Shown here one piece after another: positions 16,740 through 33,792 of a stretch of 64,000 nucleotides of DNA (position 1 is the stretch's first letter; the number at the start of each line of letters is the position of its first letter). Position numbers and translations under genes: made by a program. Source of the DNA: Anoplopoma fimbria (Eukaryota; Chordata; Actinopteri; Perciformes; Anoplopomatidae); contig NC_072450.1 of the NCBI RefSeq assembly GCF_027596085.1, positions 8,703,403 to 8,767,402 of the forward strand, given 5' to 3'. The notes under the pieces were generated by a model. It was not told the DNA's origin, ran no database searches, and saw nothing but the letters and a program-made list of their open reading frames with translations.

Positions 16740-18490
16740 TATAATAAATACAAAGTCACATTAAAAAATATCATTATAATAAGGTTTAACTTTAGTTAAT
16801 TATTCTTATTTATTTAGGTTTTATCTTTTAAAATTAAAGATAAAACACTGTATTTGATTAGATTGAAAGATTAGATTAAAAGTCAATAATAAGTCACATT
16901 AATAACGTTTCCAACGAAAAAATATTAATTATTCTTATTTATTTAAGTCATTTTATGTATTATTAATTATTATTAGAATAACACTAAATTAGGCTACAGT
17001 CTTATCATTGAGGCTTTCTTATTTATGCATGATTTAACACTGTATTCGACTAGATTAAAAGATTAGATTAAAAGTCAATAAAAAGTCACATTAATAACGT
17101 TTCCAACGAAAGAATATCATTATAATAAGGTTTAACTTTAGTTCATTATTCTTATTTATTTAAGTCATTTGATGTATTATTAATTGTTATTAGAATTACA
17201 CTAAGATTAGATTAAAAGTCATAATAAGTCACATTAATATCATTATAATAAGGTAGGCTACAGTCTTATCATTGAGGCTTTCTTATTTATGCTTGATTTA
17301 ATGTTTTTTATCATATTGTTTATATTGTTGAAGCCTAAAATTAAAGATAAAACACTGTATTTGATTAGATTAAAAGATTAGATTAAAAGTCAATAGAAAG
17401 TCACATTAATAACGTTTCCAACGAAAGAATATCATTATAATAAGATTTAACTTTAGTTAATTATTCTTACTTATTTAGGTTTTATCTTTTAAAATTAAAG
17501 ATAAAACACTGTATTTGATTAGATTAAAATATTAGATTAAAAGTCAATGAAAAGTCACATTAATAATGTTTCCAACGAAAGAATATCATTATAATAAGGT
17601 TTAACTTTAGTTCATTATTCTTATTTATTTAGGTTTTATCTTTTAAAGTTAAAGATAAAACACTGTATTTGATTAGATTGAAAGATTAGATTAAAAGTCA
17701 ATAATAAGTCACATTAATAACATTTCCAACGAAAGAATATCATTATAATAAGGTTTAACTTTAGTTAATTATTCTTATTTATTGAAGTCATTTTATGTAT
17801 TATTAATTATTATTATTAGAATTACACTAAATTAGGCTACAGTCTTATCATTGAGGCTTTCTTATTCATGCTAGATTTAATGTTTTTATCATATTGTTTA
17901 TATTGTTGAAGCCTAAAATTAAAGATAAAACACTGTATTTGATTAGATTAAAAGTCAATAAAAAGTCACATTAATAACGTTTCCAACGAAAGAATATCAT
18001 TATAATAAGGTTTAACTTTAGTTCATTATTCTTATTTATTTAAGTAATTTGATGTATTATTAATTGTTATTAGAATTACACTAAATTAGGCTACAGTCTT
18101 ATCATTGAGGCTTTCTTATTTATGCTTGATTTAATGTTTTTTATCATATTGTTTATATTGTTGAAGCCTAAAATTAAAGATAAAACACTGTATTTGATTA
18201 GATTAAAAGATTAGATTAAAAGTCAATAAAAAGTCACATTAATAACGTTTCCAACGAAAAAAAGATCATTATAATAAGATTTAACTTTAGTTAATTATTC
18301 TTACTTATTTAAGTCATTTGATGTATTATTAATTATTATTAGAATAACACTAAATTAGGCTACAGTCTTATCATTGAGGCTTTCTTATTTATGCACGATT
18401 TAATGTTTTTATCATATTGTTTTTATTGTTGAAGCCTAAAATAAAAATAAAACACTGTATTTGATTAGATTAAAAGATTAGATTAAAATC
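16740..18490. repeat. Composite AT-rich satellite with two module types
   Basis: The anchor TTTCCAACGAA occurs at about 16908, 17100, 17415, 17569, 17723, 17980 and 18248, giving spacings of about 192, 315, 154, 154, 257 and 268. Short units join TTTAGG to TTTTATCTTTTAAAATTAAAG; long units add a block with TAGGCTACAGTCTTATCATT and TATATTGTTGAAGCC. No coding signal. Confidence 0.9.
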
Positions 18491-18579
18491 AACGTTATTG
18501 TTATTGCACAGAGTACTGAGACAACAAATAAGTGCAAAAAGCAGTTAAGTACAGAGTAATGTAGGCCACTTATGTATAG

Positions 18580-19240
18580 TAGTAATGTTAATAATAAATA
18601 ATAAGTAATAAATAATAAAGAATAAAGAATAAAGAATAAGTAATAAGTAATAAGTAATAAGTAATAAATAATAAATAATAAATAATAAATAATAAATAAT
18701 AAATAATAAATAATAAGTAATAAATAATAAATAATAAGTAATAAATAATAAATAATAAATAATAAATAATAAATAATAAATAATAAATAATAAATAATAA
18801 ATAATAAATAATAAATAATAAATAATAAGTAATAAATAATAAGTAATAACAAATAAGTAATAAATAATAAGTAATAAGTAATAAGTAATAAGTAATAAGT
18901 AATAATAATAATAATAAATAATAAATAATAAGTAATAAATAATAAGTTATAAATAATAAATAATAAGTAATATAATAAGTAATAAGTAATACATAAAAAG
19001 GAATAAATAATAAATAATAAATAATAAATAATAAGTAATAAGTAATAAGTAATACATAATAAATAATAAATAATAAGTAATAAATAATAAGTTATAAATA
19101 ATAAATAATAAGTTATAAATAATAAGTAATAAGTAATACATAAAAAGGAATAAATAATAAATAATAAGGAATAAGTAATAAATAATAAATAATACGTTAG
19201 AAATAATACATAATAAGTAATAAATAATAAGTAATAAGTA
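18580..19240. repeat. Long AAT/AAGT tandem repeat
   Basis: About 660 bases of mixed AATAAAT and AAGTAAT units. It creates a long but meaningless minus-strand reading frame rich in Tyr, Leu and Ile. Confidence 0.97.
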
Positions 19241-19585
19241 ATTTGAGTACTTTTTCTGCCACTGAATAATATTAAAGCTCTGATAAAAGTATAAAAGTGT
19301 AGAATATTTTTAACAATCAGTACTAACAGCATATAACACTTTCCACAACAATGTTTTGTTATTATAAGTACGCTTGGGTTCCCTATTCACTTTTTCGCGA
19401 TTTTTGTTTCCTCCCTTCTCGGCCACCGTAGCCTGCCCTATAGAACCAGTCTGCTACAACAACACTGAGCAGGAGCTGCTGCTGCTCTCACGAAACTCAT
19501 ATCTTAGTATAGATTAGATAATCAAATGCCAGTGCAGTTAGGTAGAGAAGAAGAAGAAGAAGCTCACTGTTGAACTGAACATCTT

Positions 19586-19618
19586 ATGCTGCTGAAATGG
19601 AGTATCTTCTGCAGGTGA
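19586..19618 (+). other. Short upstream ORF overlapping the slc39a1 start
   Basis: An ATG 11 bases before the slc39a1 start opens a 10-codon frame in another phase and stops at TGA 19616-19618, after the main ATG at 19597. Its context is weak (C at -3, C at +4) compared with the main start. Any effect on translation is inference. Confidence 0.4.
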
Positions 19619-22600
19619 AAATAGGAGCTCTGGTCGGTCTGCTGCTCTTAACTCTGCTTTTTGGATTCATTCCTGCACGAATCAAGTGGTTCAGAGACAC
19701 AAACGGGACAGGTTAGTTCACCCTTTATATATATCACATTAACATCTAACACGAGCAGCTGCTCACGTGAGCACTGGTGTTTTTTAATAAACATTACTCA
19801 CTGTTAAACCATGCAGGTTATGATGCACTAAATCAAAGGTTTTACTATGATTGCTGTAGGACACCAATGCCGAAGTAAACAGGACAAGTGGCTGATTCAT
19901 TTGGTGTTTTCATTTTTATTCTAAGATGTATTACACTTTGCAGATAAACAAGACAACCTTAAATGTTCAGGAATTTGCATGAGGTCTGGTGTAAGGATGT
20001 CTGAACTGAATCACATGCTGTATCTATAGATAGTGTATGCAAAGGCAATTATCTGCTATTGATTTTATCAACTGTGCCTCAGAAACCATTAACAAACTGA
20101 TAACAGAGAAGTGGTAACATGGTTGATAAAAGGGCAGATTTAAATCAATCCACCAGTATGAGCAAAAAAAGTAATATTTCAATGTAATGTTGTATCTTCT
20201 TGGAACATTTCCATAAAGCTCGTGATGAGCTGACACTGTTTATTAACTTCTGTACCATTACAATGTTACTGTCATTTATGCCAACCTAAGTAAGTTCACT
20301 GCAACCATGAACAAATCCTCCACCCCTCCCTGGAGTCACCTGACAAGGATGACGCCTGAAGCCTCAAGAGTCCTTGGATTAGTCACATTTATTGTAATTT
20401 AATATCTGTGTGGTGAACTTTTGCTTTTCTTGGCTGGAACTGGGAAGTGAGAGTATCATTTCTCTGTTTTTAGTGGTCTGTTGAGTGATCATGATGTGTC
20501 ACATGATCTTCTAACAATTGTTCCAACTTTCAATGTCTGAGGTGTACCACCAATCCTTTGTTGTAAAAGTTGTAAAATGTAAAATGACCCAAACACTCAT
20601 AGAGAATCATGAATCATTGAAAGATTTTCTGCTTAGAAATGCACAAAAGCAGAGTAACACATGACTGAGGAAAAGAAGAAAAAAAAAGCTCTTTTAACTC
20701 TGCACTTAATGGAATATTGTCTGTAATAATTGTACCGTTGTGTGTAAGTTCATGTCGAAACATAATCAATGTTTTTGTCTTTGCATTTGCAGAAACGCAC
20801 CGCACAGTTCTGAGTCTGATCAGCTGCTTTGCCGGCGGGGTTTTCCTGGCAGCATGTCTGCTCGACATCATTCCAGATTATCTGTCCGACATAAAGGCTG
20901 AGCTGGATGCTCGGATGGTGGAGGTACTTCAGAGTATTGATTGATTTGGAACAATTCCATCTGAATAAATTGTCACATATATTATGGCACACATGGGCTG
21001 CAACCCACATTTTTATTTTTTATTTTAACTGTATCAATCAGTATTTATTTGATTTAACTTTTAGTTATTTAGTCTATAAAATGACAGAAAACAGTAAAAA
21101 AAAAAAAAAAAATGCATATCTTAATTTCTCAGTGTGGGAGTTGGCCTCAAGTTATTTATTTTGTCCAAAACCCCAAAAATGATAGAAAAAATAACTAAAG
21201 CAGCAAATTCTCACATTTAAGAAGCTGGAACCAGGGAATGTTTGGTGTCTTTATTTGATAATTTACAATTTATGAATTACCAAAATGATTTGCCATCACT
21301 TTCAATCAATAGCTTAATTGACACACAATGTAGAGATTACATCTGTCCATGTATGTAATGTATACTGTAATGTTACTAGGAGTACTAAGGCAACTATATT
21401 TTCAGTTTAATTATCTTTAAAAAAAAAAGATTCAGCCTGTGTATGCTATGATAAAGAAAAAGAATAAAGTAGACTTTACTGCAGTAGTTTACTGCACTTA
21501 TCCTATTCGTAGTAGTTTGTAGCACTTACTATATTCGGATTAGTCTGTTGCAATTATTGTTTTCGTAGTAATTTGCCTCTGCACTATACTTTTGCTCTGG
21601 TTTATGCTCTTAGATGCTTGTTTAAGAAAGGAGATGCACTTATGACTTCTGGTGACTAGTAGTTCTCTTGAATACCTATGTTGAATACACTTCCTGTAAG
21701 TCGCTTTGGATAAAAGCGTCTGCTAAATGACTGGAATGTAATGTAGACTTGTGTAAGATCATGTGATCAACAGTTGGATTCCTGTTAAACAGCATTCCTG
21801 TTGTTTTCTAAGTAGCACTTCTTGATATCCTATCCTGCTGACTGAAGGTCCTTATGGATTTACTGTAATATAATCTGTTTATAATCACTGCTTCCTAATT
21901 CCTGATTTTATCAAACTGAACCTGCAAACTGATTAATCTCTCTGTCGGTCTCAAACAGACCAGTTTCCCTCTCCCAGAGTTCATCATGGCGTCCGGCTTC
22001 TTCATGGTCCTCATTCTGGAGAGGATCGTGCTGAACTGTCGGGAGATGAGAGGGTCTCAGGAGGAGAGGGCGCTCCTCATACCGGACAACAAAAACGGAC
22101 ACGAAAACGGTCACGGACACGGACATGGAACAAGTCCTGATCTGGAGGGCAGCGGCCACCACGTCCACGTCGACTTCCAGGCTCACTCACCCTTCCGCTC
22201 CTTCATGCTCTTCCTCTCCCTCTCCCTCCACTCGGTGTTTGAGGGTCTTGCTATCGGCCTGCAGAGCACAGACTCAAAGGTAAGAAGACACAAACATCTG
22301 ATGTTAAAGGTGTCTTGCAGAGTTTTACTGTAAACAAACAAAGCCATGTTTACATTCAGTGTTACTCACCAAAATGCATTGTGTGTTTTGAGTGCATTTC
22401 CTTCCTCAAACATTTGTGAAACCTGTTTATTTTTAATCCATGTTCACTAGCTTGCAGTTTTCTTCTTCCCTGCATTTGTAGGTGCATTGCAGCATATATT
22501 AGTGGGTTACCACCACCTTTAGATCAGTAGAACAATGTGAAAAACAGCTCCACAGCCCTTTAAGTGGCCTTTCATCTACTCAAAGTTCCACAGAATACAC

Positions 22601-24043
22601 AGCATTTGTTGTTTGCTCCACTTTCTTTTTACACTTTTAACCAATTTTTTATACAAAGTTTCCTCTGTGGGTCTTCTGGCTTAATAACATGTCATGCACT
22701 TTGTAAACATTTGTCTTAGAAAAGTGCTGCACTCATGTAACCAGAAGAAAGCAGGGTTTCAGTTTGTAGCTTCAGGACGCTTTGACAGGAAAGGAATCAT
22801 GAGAGTCAGATTTGACCTTCGTGGTCACAAGACAACCTAAGCAGTCTGAGCATCCTATCAATGCTCCCTCATGCCTTTTCTTCTACATGCAGTTGTGTGT
22901 TTGTTATGTGTCTTCTGAGCTGGAACATTTCTTCACTATTCAGGAAACACAAACAGCTTTCGGCTGTTGGTTACTGAGTGAAAAAGGGAGTCGGCTTATC
23001 GAGTCATTTAACAAATGCAGTGGTTGTATTTCTCACCGTGCTACAGTAATGTAAAAGAGTCCTCAGGATGTGTTTGGTGGACACTGGCAGCACTATTTGA
23101 TGAGATTACAGGTGCAGAAGGGTTTGATGTGAGTTAAATAAACAACGCCGGCCTGTTGAGTTCATGTTAATCTCCAAAACTGAGGACGTTTTCCATAGAG
23201 AACAATGGGCTTCACTGATTATTGTTCAGTTACCCCCTGGAAGTGGGAGATACGGATAGATCTTCTATTGCAGTACATCTAAGAAAATGTTTCTTTATAT
23301 TTTGATATTTATATATGTTGTTTCATTGTACATTTGACATAGAAATAAGAAAGAGCTAATGGATAAAATAATGATAATCCTGCAAATTATACACCTGGAA
23401 ATCGGTACAATTGATTGATAAAGCTAATATAGAAATCTATAACGCATACCTCCTCTTTGAATGACATCATTGCCATCAATGACCTTAAATTACCAGAGAT
23501 ATCAAGCACATGGTTACCATGGTAACAACAGTATGGCAAACATCTCCAAAGGTTGACAAATGTGTGTTGTTTTGTAGTAGATATTGTCATATTGCCCAAT
23601 CTTAGCCTTTATATACAAAATGATCAATATTAACTTCTATTTGTGTTTGTATGGAAGCTATTAAAGGATTTGTTGTTTGTTTCCTGCAGGTATTAGAGAT
23701 CTGCATCGCTATTCTGGTCCACAAAAGCATCATAGTGTTCAGCCTGTCGGTGAAGCTGGTCCAGAGCGCGGTCCGCCCGCTGTGGGTGGCTGCTTACATC
23801 GGAGTGTTCGCCCTGATGTCGCCCATAGGCATCGGCATCGGCATCAGCGTGATGGAGGCCCAGCTGGCGGCCGGGGCGCTGATCCAGGCCGTCCTGGAGG
23901 GGCTCGCCGCGGGGACGTTTATTTACATCACCTTTCTAGAGATCCTCCCTCATGAGCTCAACTCCCCCGGGAAGCAGCTTCTCAAGGTGCTCTTCATCCT
24001 GCTGGGCTTCAGCATCATGGCCGCTCTGACGTTTATAGGCTGA
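19597..24043 (+). CDS. slc39a1: Zinc transporter ZIP1 (SLC39A1), 4 coding exons
   Basis: Coding exons are 19597-19711, 20793-20923, 21959-22279 and 23690-24043. Junctions are GT-AG and phases match, giving 306 aa. ZIP1 imports Zn2+ (and some other divalent metals) across the plasma membrane. Visible features are TM1 around residues 8-26, the SCFAGGVFLAACLLD segment of TM2, TM3 around 89-107, a His-rich cytosolic loop (about 130-152, repeated GHGH and HHVH), TM4 with HSVFEGLAIGL (H173, E177), TM5 with HKS (H200), and a C-terminal end TFLEILPHEL...LKVLFILLGF typical of ZIPII members. The TM2 and loop sequences favour ZIP1 over ZIP3. The start has G at -3 and G at +4. A short overlapping upstream ATG (19586) lies just before it. 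Introns carry a SINE-like element near 21480-21745. The 3' UTR end is uncertain; AATAAA at 25802-25807 is one candidate. Confidence 0.96.
21475..21745 (+). repeat. SINE-like element, copy B (shared 3' tail family)
   Basis: Same body as copy A (TTTGCTCTGGTTTATGCTCT, GAAAGGAGATGCACTTATGA) and the same tail with GTCGCTTTGGATAAAAGCGT and TAATG. Its internal 28-base units are more diverged. It lies in slc39a1 intron 2. Confidence 0.75.
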
Positions 24044-26620
24044 GTCGGGATTTGACCTGGTCGCTTTGTGGCAACTACTACAGCTCAACACAAACCTGAC
24101 TTTTGTACTGAAAGACAAAAAGGAGGTTTACTGACACACATGTGCTTTTAATATAGTTTTTAAAAAATCACAAGTATATCTATATATATGTATTTAATTT
24201 CTTTTCAGGAGGTTTTTATGTAAAGAGGAACCACTTACTGCAATTATATGTTTTTTGAAGGACTGAGAGAACTACACGGTAAATAAGTGGCATTTCACAG
24301 AGTCCCCTCATTTATCACTAACTTTGTATTGAAACATGCTCTGGACCTGCAAACAAAACAAAAGCCAATAACCTTTGACCCCATAGAGGAATCTACTGGG
24401 AACAAAGGGTCATGTTGCACGTATCATTAATTCAATCAGGTCAGTAAATCAGTACCACCACATTTGTTTATGTTTACATTTTACTTTAAACGTATTCCAA
24501 CTGGAAGCTTATTCCTTCCATAAAGCATGACAGTTTGTGCCTTTTGTTGAAGTGTTTCCTTATTGTAGCTTGTTTACTTCAGGCTCATGGATGGTTGGCA
24601 TTTCAAACTTCATGGTATTTCTTCTGACCCAGGTTTATCTGGTTAACACTGGCATTTTAGTGCACTGCTTTTAGATTTAGTTTCTATCATGAGGTCGCTT
24701 TTCTCAAATAGCACCATGTTTTACATTTGTCCTGTAAACTAGTGTAACGTAAACTGTCTTCCTGATGCCTTAAGAAGTTATATTCCCCAAAAAGCGGAAA
24801 AGAGTGGCGACGATGAGGAAATCATGTGGGATTTCTTTTTATACTGTTTGCACTTTCCCTAAGACAAAGTGATTATCTCCACCAATGAGCAAGGCTTAAC
24901 AACCAACCTTTTTAACAAGCTGATCCTTGTTATTTACATTATGTTGACCTTTGTCCCAGTTTAGAACATTTAGTTTTCCAACTTTTTCCATTTTGTCTCT
25001 AAATACAAACAAAATGCTGCTTTATTAAATCACTCAAGAACTTATAGTTTTCTATTTTGACAGTGGCCCAACAAAGAAGCTTTTAATTATCAGCACAAAG
25101 AGAATCTAAGATAAAGAATTAATTCTGAAAACTCATTATTTATCAGATTTTACTTGTGCACATACGTATGTTGTGGAAATCAAACCAAGCAGGACACGAC
25201 AGTACTTTTACATCGTGTACATTCATTCATCCTGCTGACATCAAATGAAGTCCATGTATGTAGTTATTGTTATGAACTGTCTAGTTTAGTTTCAATTCCT
25301 CTTTTAGTCTGTCATGTGATAGTCAGATGTTAGAACAAATAGCAGGAAGTTGGACTGTGTGGGTTGATTGTCAAGAAACATGTCCACAGCAAAAGAAAAA
25401 CTTCAACTTCAAATCAATTGTGATAAATTGTTTTTTTTTAATTAAAGTAATCTGATCAACACTAATGAAACGAATAATATGGAACTGTTCCTAGAAAGGA
25501 ACGAAACTACTTTCACTTTTTATCCAACTGGTGCATTATAATGTGTAAAGATATTATTTGTCTACATAAAACATGAGTTGCATGTATTGTTTTGTGCCTT
25601 ATGATTGTTGATCTCATCAGAGAAACATCTTTGTTTTCTGTTGTTTAAACTTGATCAGAGTAAAGATAAAGGAGGAATTTTCTGCCTGCTTGTTTTCTGT
25701 GTGCAAATGTTGCTTATTATTAATATACACGTTATTTTAGTATATCTGCCTAAAATTATGCTTTCAGGGGAATATATTTAGACATTTAAGGTATGTAAAC
25801 AAATAAATAATGTTTATTGATAGGTTTCTAAATGAATATAATTTGAATATATGCAAAGTTCATGTTAAAACATTCTATGAATTACTTAGTAACAGGTTAA
25901 TAGTGTCCCAAAATAGCTCAGTTACCTGCACTAAAGTGTAGTTAAGTAACTGTTATATATAGTAAATAAGTGTTATATTAGCAGGTCAGAAATAAGAACA
26001 TTTCAGATAAAATAATCATGAATAGAAATGTTCAAATGTGGAGGGATCTTCTGTTATGTGTTGGTGCCAGTGAGCCTATTGTTAGTACAGTGCACCATTT
26101 CAACTATTCTTAACATATTATGGTTTCTCCTCCTCTACTTTAATTAAATTACAGTATGAGCTTCTGCTGAATGTTTCTGATAAGGGCTTGTGGGAGATTT
26201 CATGCCATGTGGGATAATGTAGCAGCAGATTACTGGAGCCACCAGGGGGGAGTGCTGATCCTCTCATTGATAGCCTCTCCCAATAAGGAGTATTTCACAG
26301 AGACAGGTATACTAGTATTAAGTACTTTTAATACCCTCTGGCCTCCTTGATTCATTTACCTTTTTCACAGAAGATATTTTGACATGTCACAGTGGGAAAG
26401 AGCACAGGTAGGTGTAAATGATAAACATAATGACAACCAAATCACACTCATGGCTTACTGGGACACCTGGAGCCATCGTTAATGTTATTAGTAACACCTG
26501 TGCTTAATCCACCAGGAGACAAGTCAGAATGACGGCTGTGAAAAACACCCCTGTGATTTTATGTTGGAATCAGTCTTCAGTCTCAGCAGCACTGTAATTT
26601 AATTTTACTTATAAAGTTGT
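24044..26620. other. slc39a1 3' UTR and AT-rich intergenic DNA
   Basis: The first part is presumably slc39a1 3' UTR. AATAAA at 25802-25807 is a possible poly(A) signal, but the end is not certain. No other gene was seen. Confidence 0.4.
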
Positions 26621-26621
26621 T

Positions 26622-26674
26622 TAGATAGATAGATGGATGGATGGATGGATGGATGGATAGATAGATAGATAGAT
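26622..26674. repeat. (GATA)n/(GATG)n microsatellite
   Basis: A block of GATG units flanked on both sides by GATA units. Confidence 0.95.
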
Positions 26675-26679
26675 TTACT

Positions 26680-27640
26680 CAAATACTGCCCTTAAAAGTA
26701 CAGTTTTGAGGTCAGTTTGAGGCCTTTAGTATTTTCATTTATTGCTACATTTGTGCTACATCTCAGAGTGAAATATTGTACTTTTCGGGTTAAGATTTAA
26801 TATGATTCATTTTATGAATTAAACTACCCAACAGAATATTAAATACTTAAAATTAGGCTACACCTCAGCAAGCTGCAACATTAAAAACCTGCGTACATGT
26901 TAATGCATCAAACAAGTAATGGAATTCTATAATAATACAAGCTTTGAAAGTTTTATTGCTTCTTTCATATCTTTTTCTGTTCCAACCCTGTGTGCTCATC
27001 AATCACCTGATGGATAAACCATGTATGCCCCCCTTCAAACCTTCAAATAATAGATCACATAAATATTTCATACAGTCTGACTCATTTGTATTCATGCAGG
27101 CCTATTTGTTGGCTTGCAGGGTGACATAACTGTCAGGAATTCCTACACATCAAAGTACTTAACTGTACAGCCACATGGAGACATTGTTAACCCCTGTATG
27201 TGTTTGTGAGGATATAGGAGGTTATTCATGAACGTTTACTAATGAGAGGTGCTGATTAAGGAACAACAGTAAGTCTGCCAGTTCTGGATGACAGAGGCCT
27301 CAGTGTGTGGAGGAGGGAGACCCAGCAGAGCCTCCAGCTTCAGCGTCGGATGGCCGTTTCCTCTGTTCACCAACAGCTCATTAACCTCTTCTATCAGCTC
27401 AGCGATGGCACTCAACTGTATTCTCCCCCTTTTGCTCCCGCATATATGATGCATGTCCTACAGTTAGAGTACTCGAGCTCTGCATTTTCACGCCATGCTT
27501 TTTTTCTCAGGGAGCACAATGTCAAGAGGGAAGATAAAAAAGCCATGGTTGCTCATTCAAAACATAACATAAAGAAATATATTAATGCTTTATTATAGTA
27601 TAAAGATATCTCTTAAAAACTCTCTTCTTAAAAAGAAGTC
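26680..27640. other. Intergenic DNA, no gene supported
   Basis: No splice-supported frame was seen. A stretch at about 27305-27470 is GC-richer, but neither strand gives a recognisable protein. Confidence 0.4.
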
Positions 27641-27957
27641 TGAACGAGGTTAAAGAGAGGGGAACCAGAGGACAGGCGAATCTGCGAACAACGCTGTCGG
27701 TTTGAATATCAGATGTGACCACCATATATGACCAGTGCAGAGCAGCGGCCGTGAGCTAACCAGTAGAGCGTGCTAACATGCATGAACATGCACAAAAAGC
27801 ACAGGCAGACGGCCTGGATATGTCACAAAGCAAGGACAAGCTTTAATAACAACACAAACAGAGGGAGACATTACTCCACTGACTTTATTTCTTTACACAG
27901 AAAATAGTTGTTTACTGTTATATTAATGCTCTGAATGTTGCATATTGCACCTTAAAG
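27640..27957 (-). repeat. Interspersed repeat, copy 2 of an inverted pair
   Basis: Aligns in reverse complement with 12674-13046 through GTGAGCTAACCAG, ACATTACTCCACT and TTAATGCTCTGAATG. It ends with GCACCTTAAAG. The left limit is approximate. Confidence 0.55.
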
Positions 27958-28879
27958 TTTTTTCTTGATGACAGCCCTAGATGAAAAAGTAGATATTTGG
28001 ACCAAAGCCGAGGACCAACCAACCAACCAACCAAAAGTTAAAACAATTACATCAGAATTATTGATAGGTGTAGGTAACAAAGGCGGAGACAATGAAGATG
28101 GAAATAGATACATGCCAAACTATCATCAGTCTCCAAAAGTTTATTATCAGTAACTGTAATTATTGCCTGGCACTAGAAGAGAGGTGAGTAGTCTGATGTT
28201 GTGCAATCATGGATAAGTAATCCATAATGTGGGTCCCAAAACAAGTAGCTCCCTCTGATGAGGATTTCAAAGAATGTGCGGAGAGGAATGTGTGATGTGA
28301 AGTTGAAAGTGTGAGTGCTTCACAGGTGGTCGTCTCTCTCATATGATATTCCCACAGGCACAAGACTATCAAGCTCAAATTGTACCTTTTCATGTCACAT
28401 GTTCTGGGTCAAATGTCCCGTGAGTATGATGTGATGTTTAAGAGGTAAACAGCTGGAGCTGGAATCTGAACACGAATGAAATACTTAATTATGTATCTTC
28501 TCATTCTTTAGTTTCTCTTTGAGTTATGTTTGCATTTGCTTTTGTTTTAAAATTAAATTAAATGGTGATAAAAATAACCACCAGATTGGTTCAGAGGTGC
28601 AAAACACACATGAACAATATAGTTTCAGTTTTGTTTTCTATATCGTTCATTAGTTTTCTCTAACTTTGATGTGGTCATTTCTTTTGGAATTTTGTTAAAT
28701 ATGTTTTCTAAATGAACATGTTTCCTGGCTTTTCTGTTATGTCGATGTGATTTCAAAAAAGTGTTCTATTGTTTTGATGTGTTTCTTTCAACATTTTCCT
28801 CCTCAGGACCCCCGGAGCACCGGAATGGTGGTCCAGACCTGCACACCTCTCCTCCCCCATCCCATCCAGTTTGCATCAT

Positions 28880-29025
28880 GTAGATTAGCCTCTCATTGTA
28901 ATCCACTGTGTCATTTTAATCCTTCTTAGAGTGACGTTTTCAATAACCCCTCCCCTCTTGATCCCCTCTCCTCTTGTTGTCTCCTCTGCCACTCCGTCTG
29001 CTCCTCTCATCCCGTCTGCTTAAAG
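28880..29025 (+). promoter_or_regulatory. rlbp1: Candidate rlbp1 promoter and noncoding first exon
   Basis: A strong donor (AAAG then GTAAGG at 29026) ends a CT-rich stretch, and the next acceptor, TTCTCAG ending at 29994, opens the exon with the start codon, so a noncoding first exon ending at 29025 is likely. Two TAATCC motifs, the OTX/CRX core, lie at 28899-28904 and 28917-28922, about 100-130 bases upstream of that donor. No TATA box was seen. The transcription start and the use of the sites are inferred. Confidence 0.4.
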
Positions 29026-29994
29026 GTAAGGCTGCTCTGCTCTTTAGATAAGTAACCCTGACATAGATCAGTATATATTAATAACTGATGAGCATTATAA
29101 GGATATTGGTATTGCATTGTGTGATGATAAGAAGTAATCAATAAAGCAATACTTGTTTTCATTGGATGTGAAAAGACAGATAACCATTGGGATGTTTAAC
29201 TTACACCCATCAACATTTCATATGTAAAAGGTTACAAGTCTTAAACTTTAGGTGGTGGATTATTAACACACAGCTGTCAGATCTGTGACTATATGTCAAC
29301 TAATGTCAATATCAGTATTTGGCTTTATTCCACTTTAACATTATTTGGCCAAATATATGTTTGCTTTTGTTCTTGAGTAATTTGAAGTTTTGATTGGCTT
29401 GAATGGCTCGATCTGTAATACTTTGGTCTTTCAATGTACTACGTCCAGTACACGTTTTTAGAATATGTTTTAAAACACTAAACGCTGTAGTGAAGATATT
29501 TCCATAATGCTCTTAGTCCTGTCCCACCAACTGGTTGTAAAAATCTTCAGTTTCCATGTCTCAGTTGAGACTTTTATATTGTCAGTTGCATCTATATTGT
29601 GCTTATCTCTGTGATTCAAATGTAACGGTAATACCTGAGGAACAAACCCGGTCTATATTAGGTAATTCAGTTTTATGGGAGAGCAGCAGTCAGTGGACAT
29701 CTGTTGTTTTGTATCTGTATTCTGTCTGCTCTTATGTAAGAGGATTTCTGCTCCACTGATGAGTAAAATAATCACTTTTTCATCTCAGTATTCACTGATC
29801 CAAAAGATTTTTGGCCCTATAACACCACCTGTTCCATCATTTATGTGGATTTTGTAATATACCAATAATTGGATTCATGAATTTCTGATCCCATGGTCTC
29901 TCCTGAACAAACTCTGAGACGAACAAACTAAATGCCTGAATAAATGGTTTGATGTGCTCATGTTTTGTTTGTGCCAATTCTTTTCTCTTCTCAG

Positions 29995-30020
29995 TGAAGC
30001 TGCTGTGAGACGCCGTAACC
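29995..30020 (+). other. rlbp1: 5' UTR part of the rlbp1 start-codon exon
   Basis: The acceptor CTTCTCAG ends at 29994. The exon then runs through 26 noncoding bases to the ATG at 30021, which has ACC at -3 to -1 (A at -3), a good initiation context. The coding part is only nine bases before the GTAAGT donor at 30030. Confidence 0.6.

Positions 30021-33792
<3,772 letters not shown>

Noticed and set aside
18478..19332. A 284-residue minus-strand open frame
   Set aside because: It is the AAT/AAGT simple repeat read in one frame (Tyr/Leu/Ile only), with no start context, splice sites or family resemblance.
23677..23955. A 92-residue plus-strand frame in slc39a1 exon 4
   Set aside because: It is the alternate frame of the real ZIP1 exon, kept open by high GC content.
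27239..27454. A possible small gene on the minus strand
   Set aside because: A 71-residue frame with no splice support and no recognisable domain.
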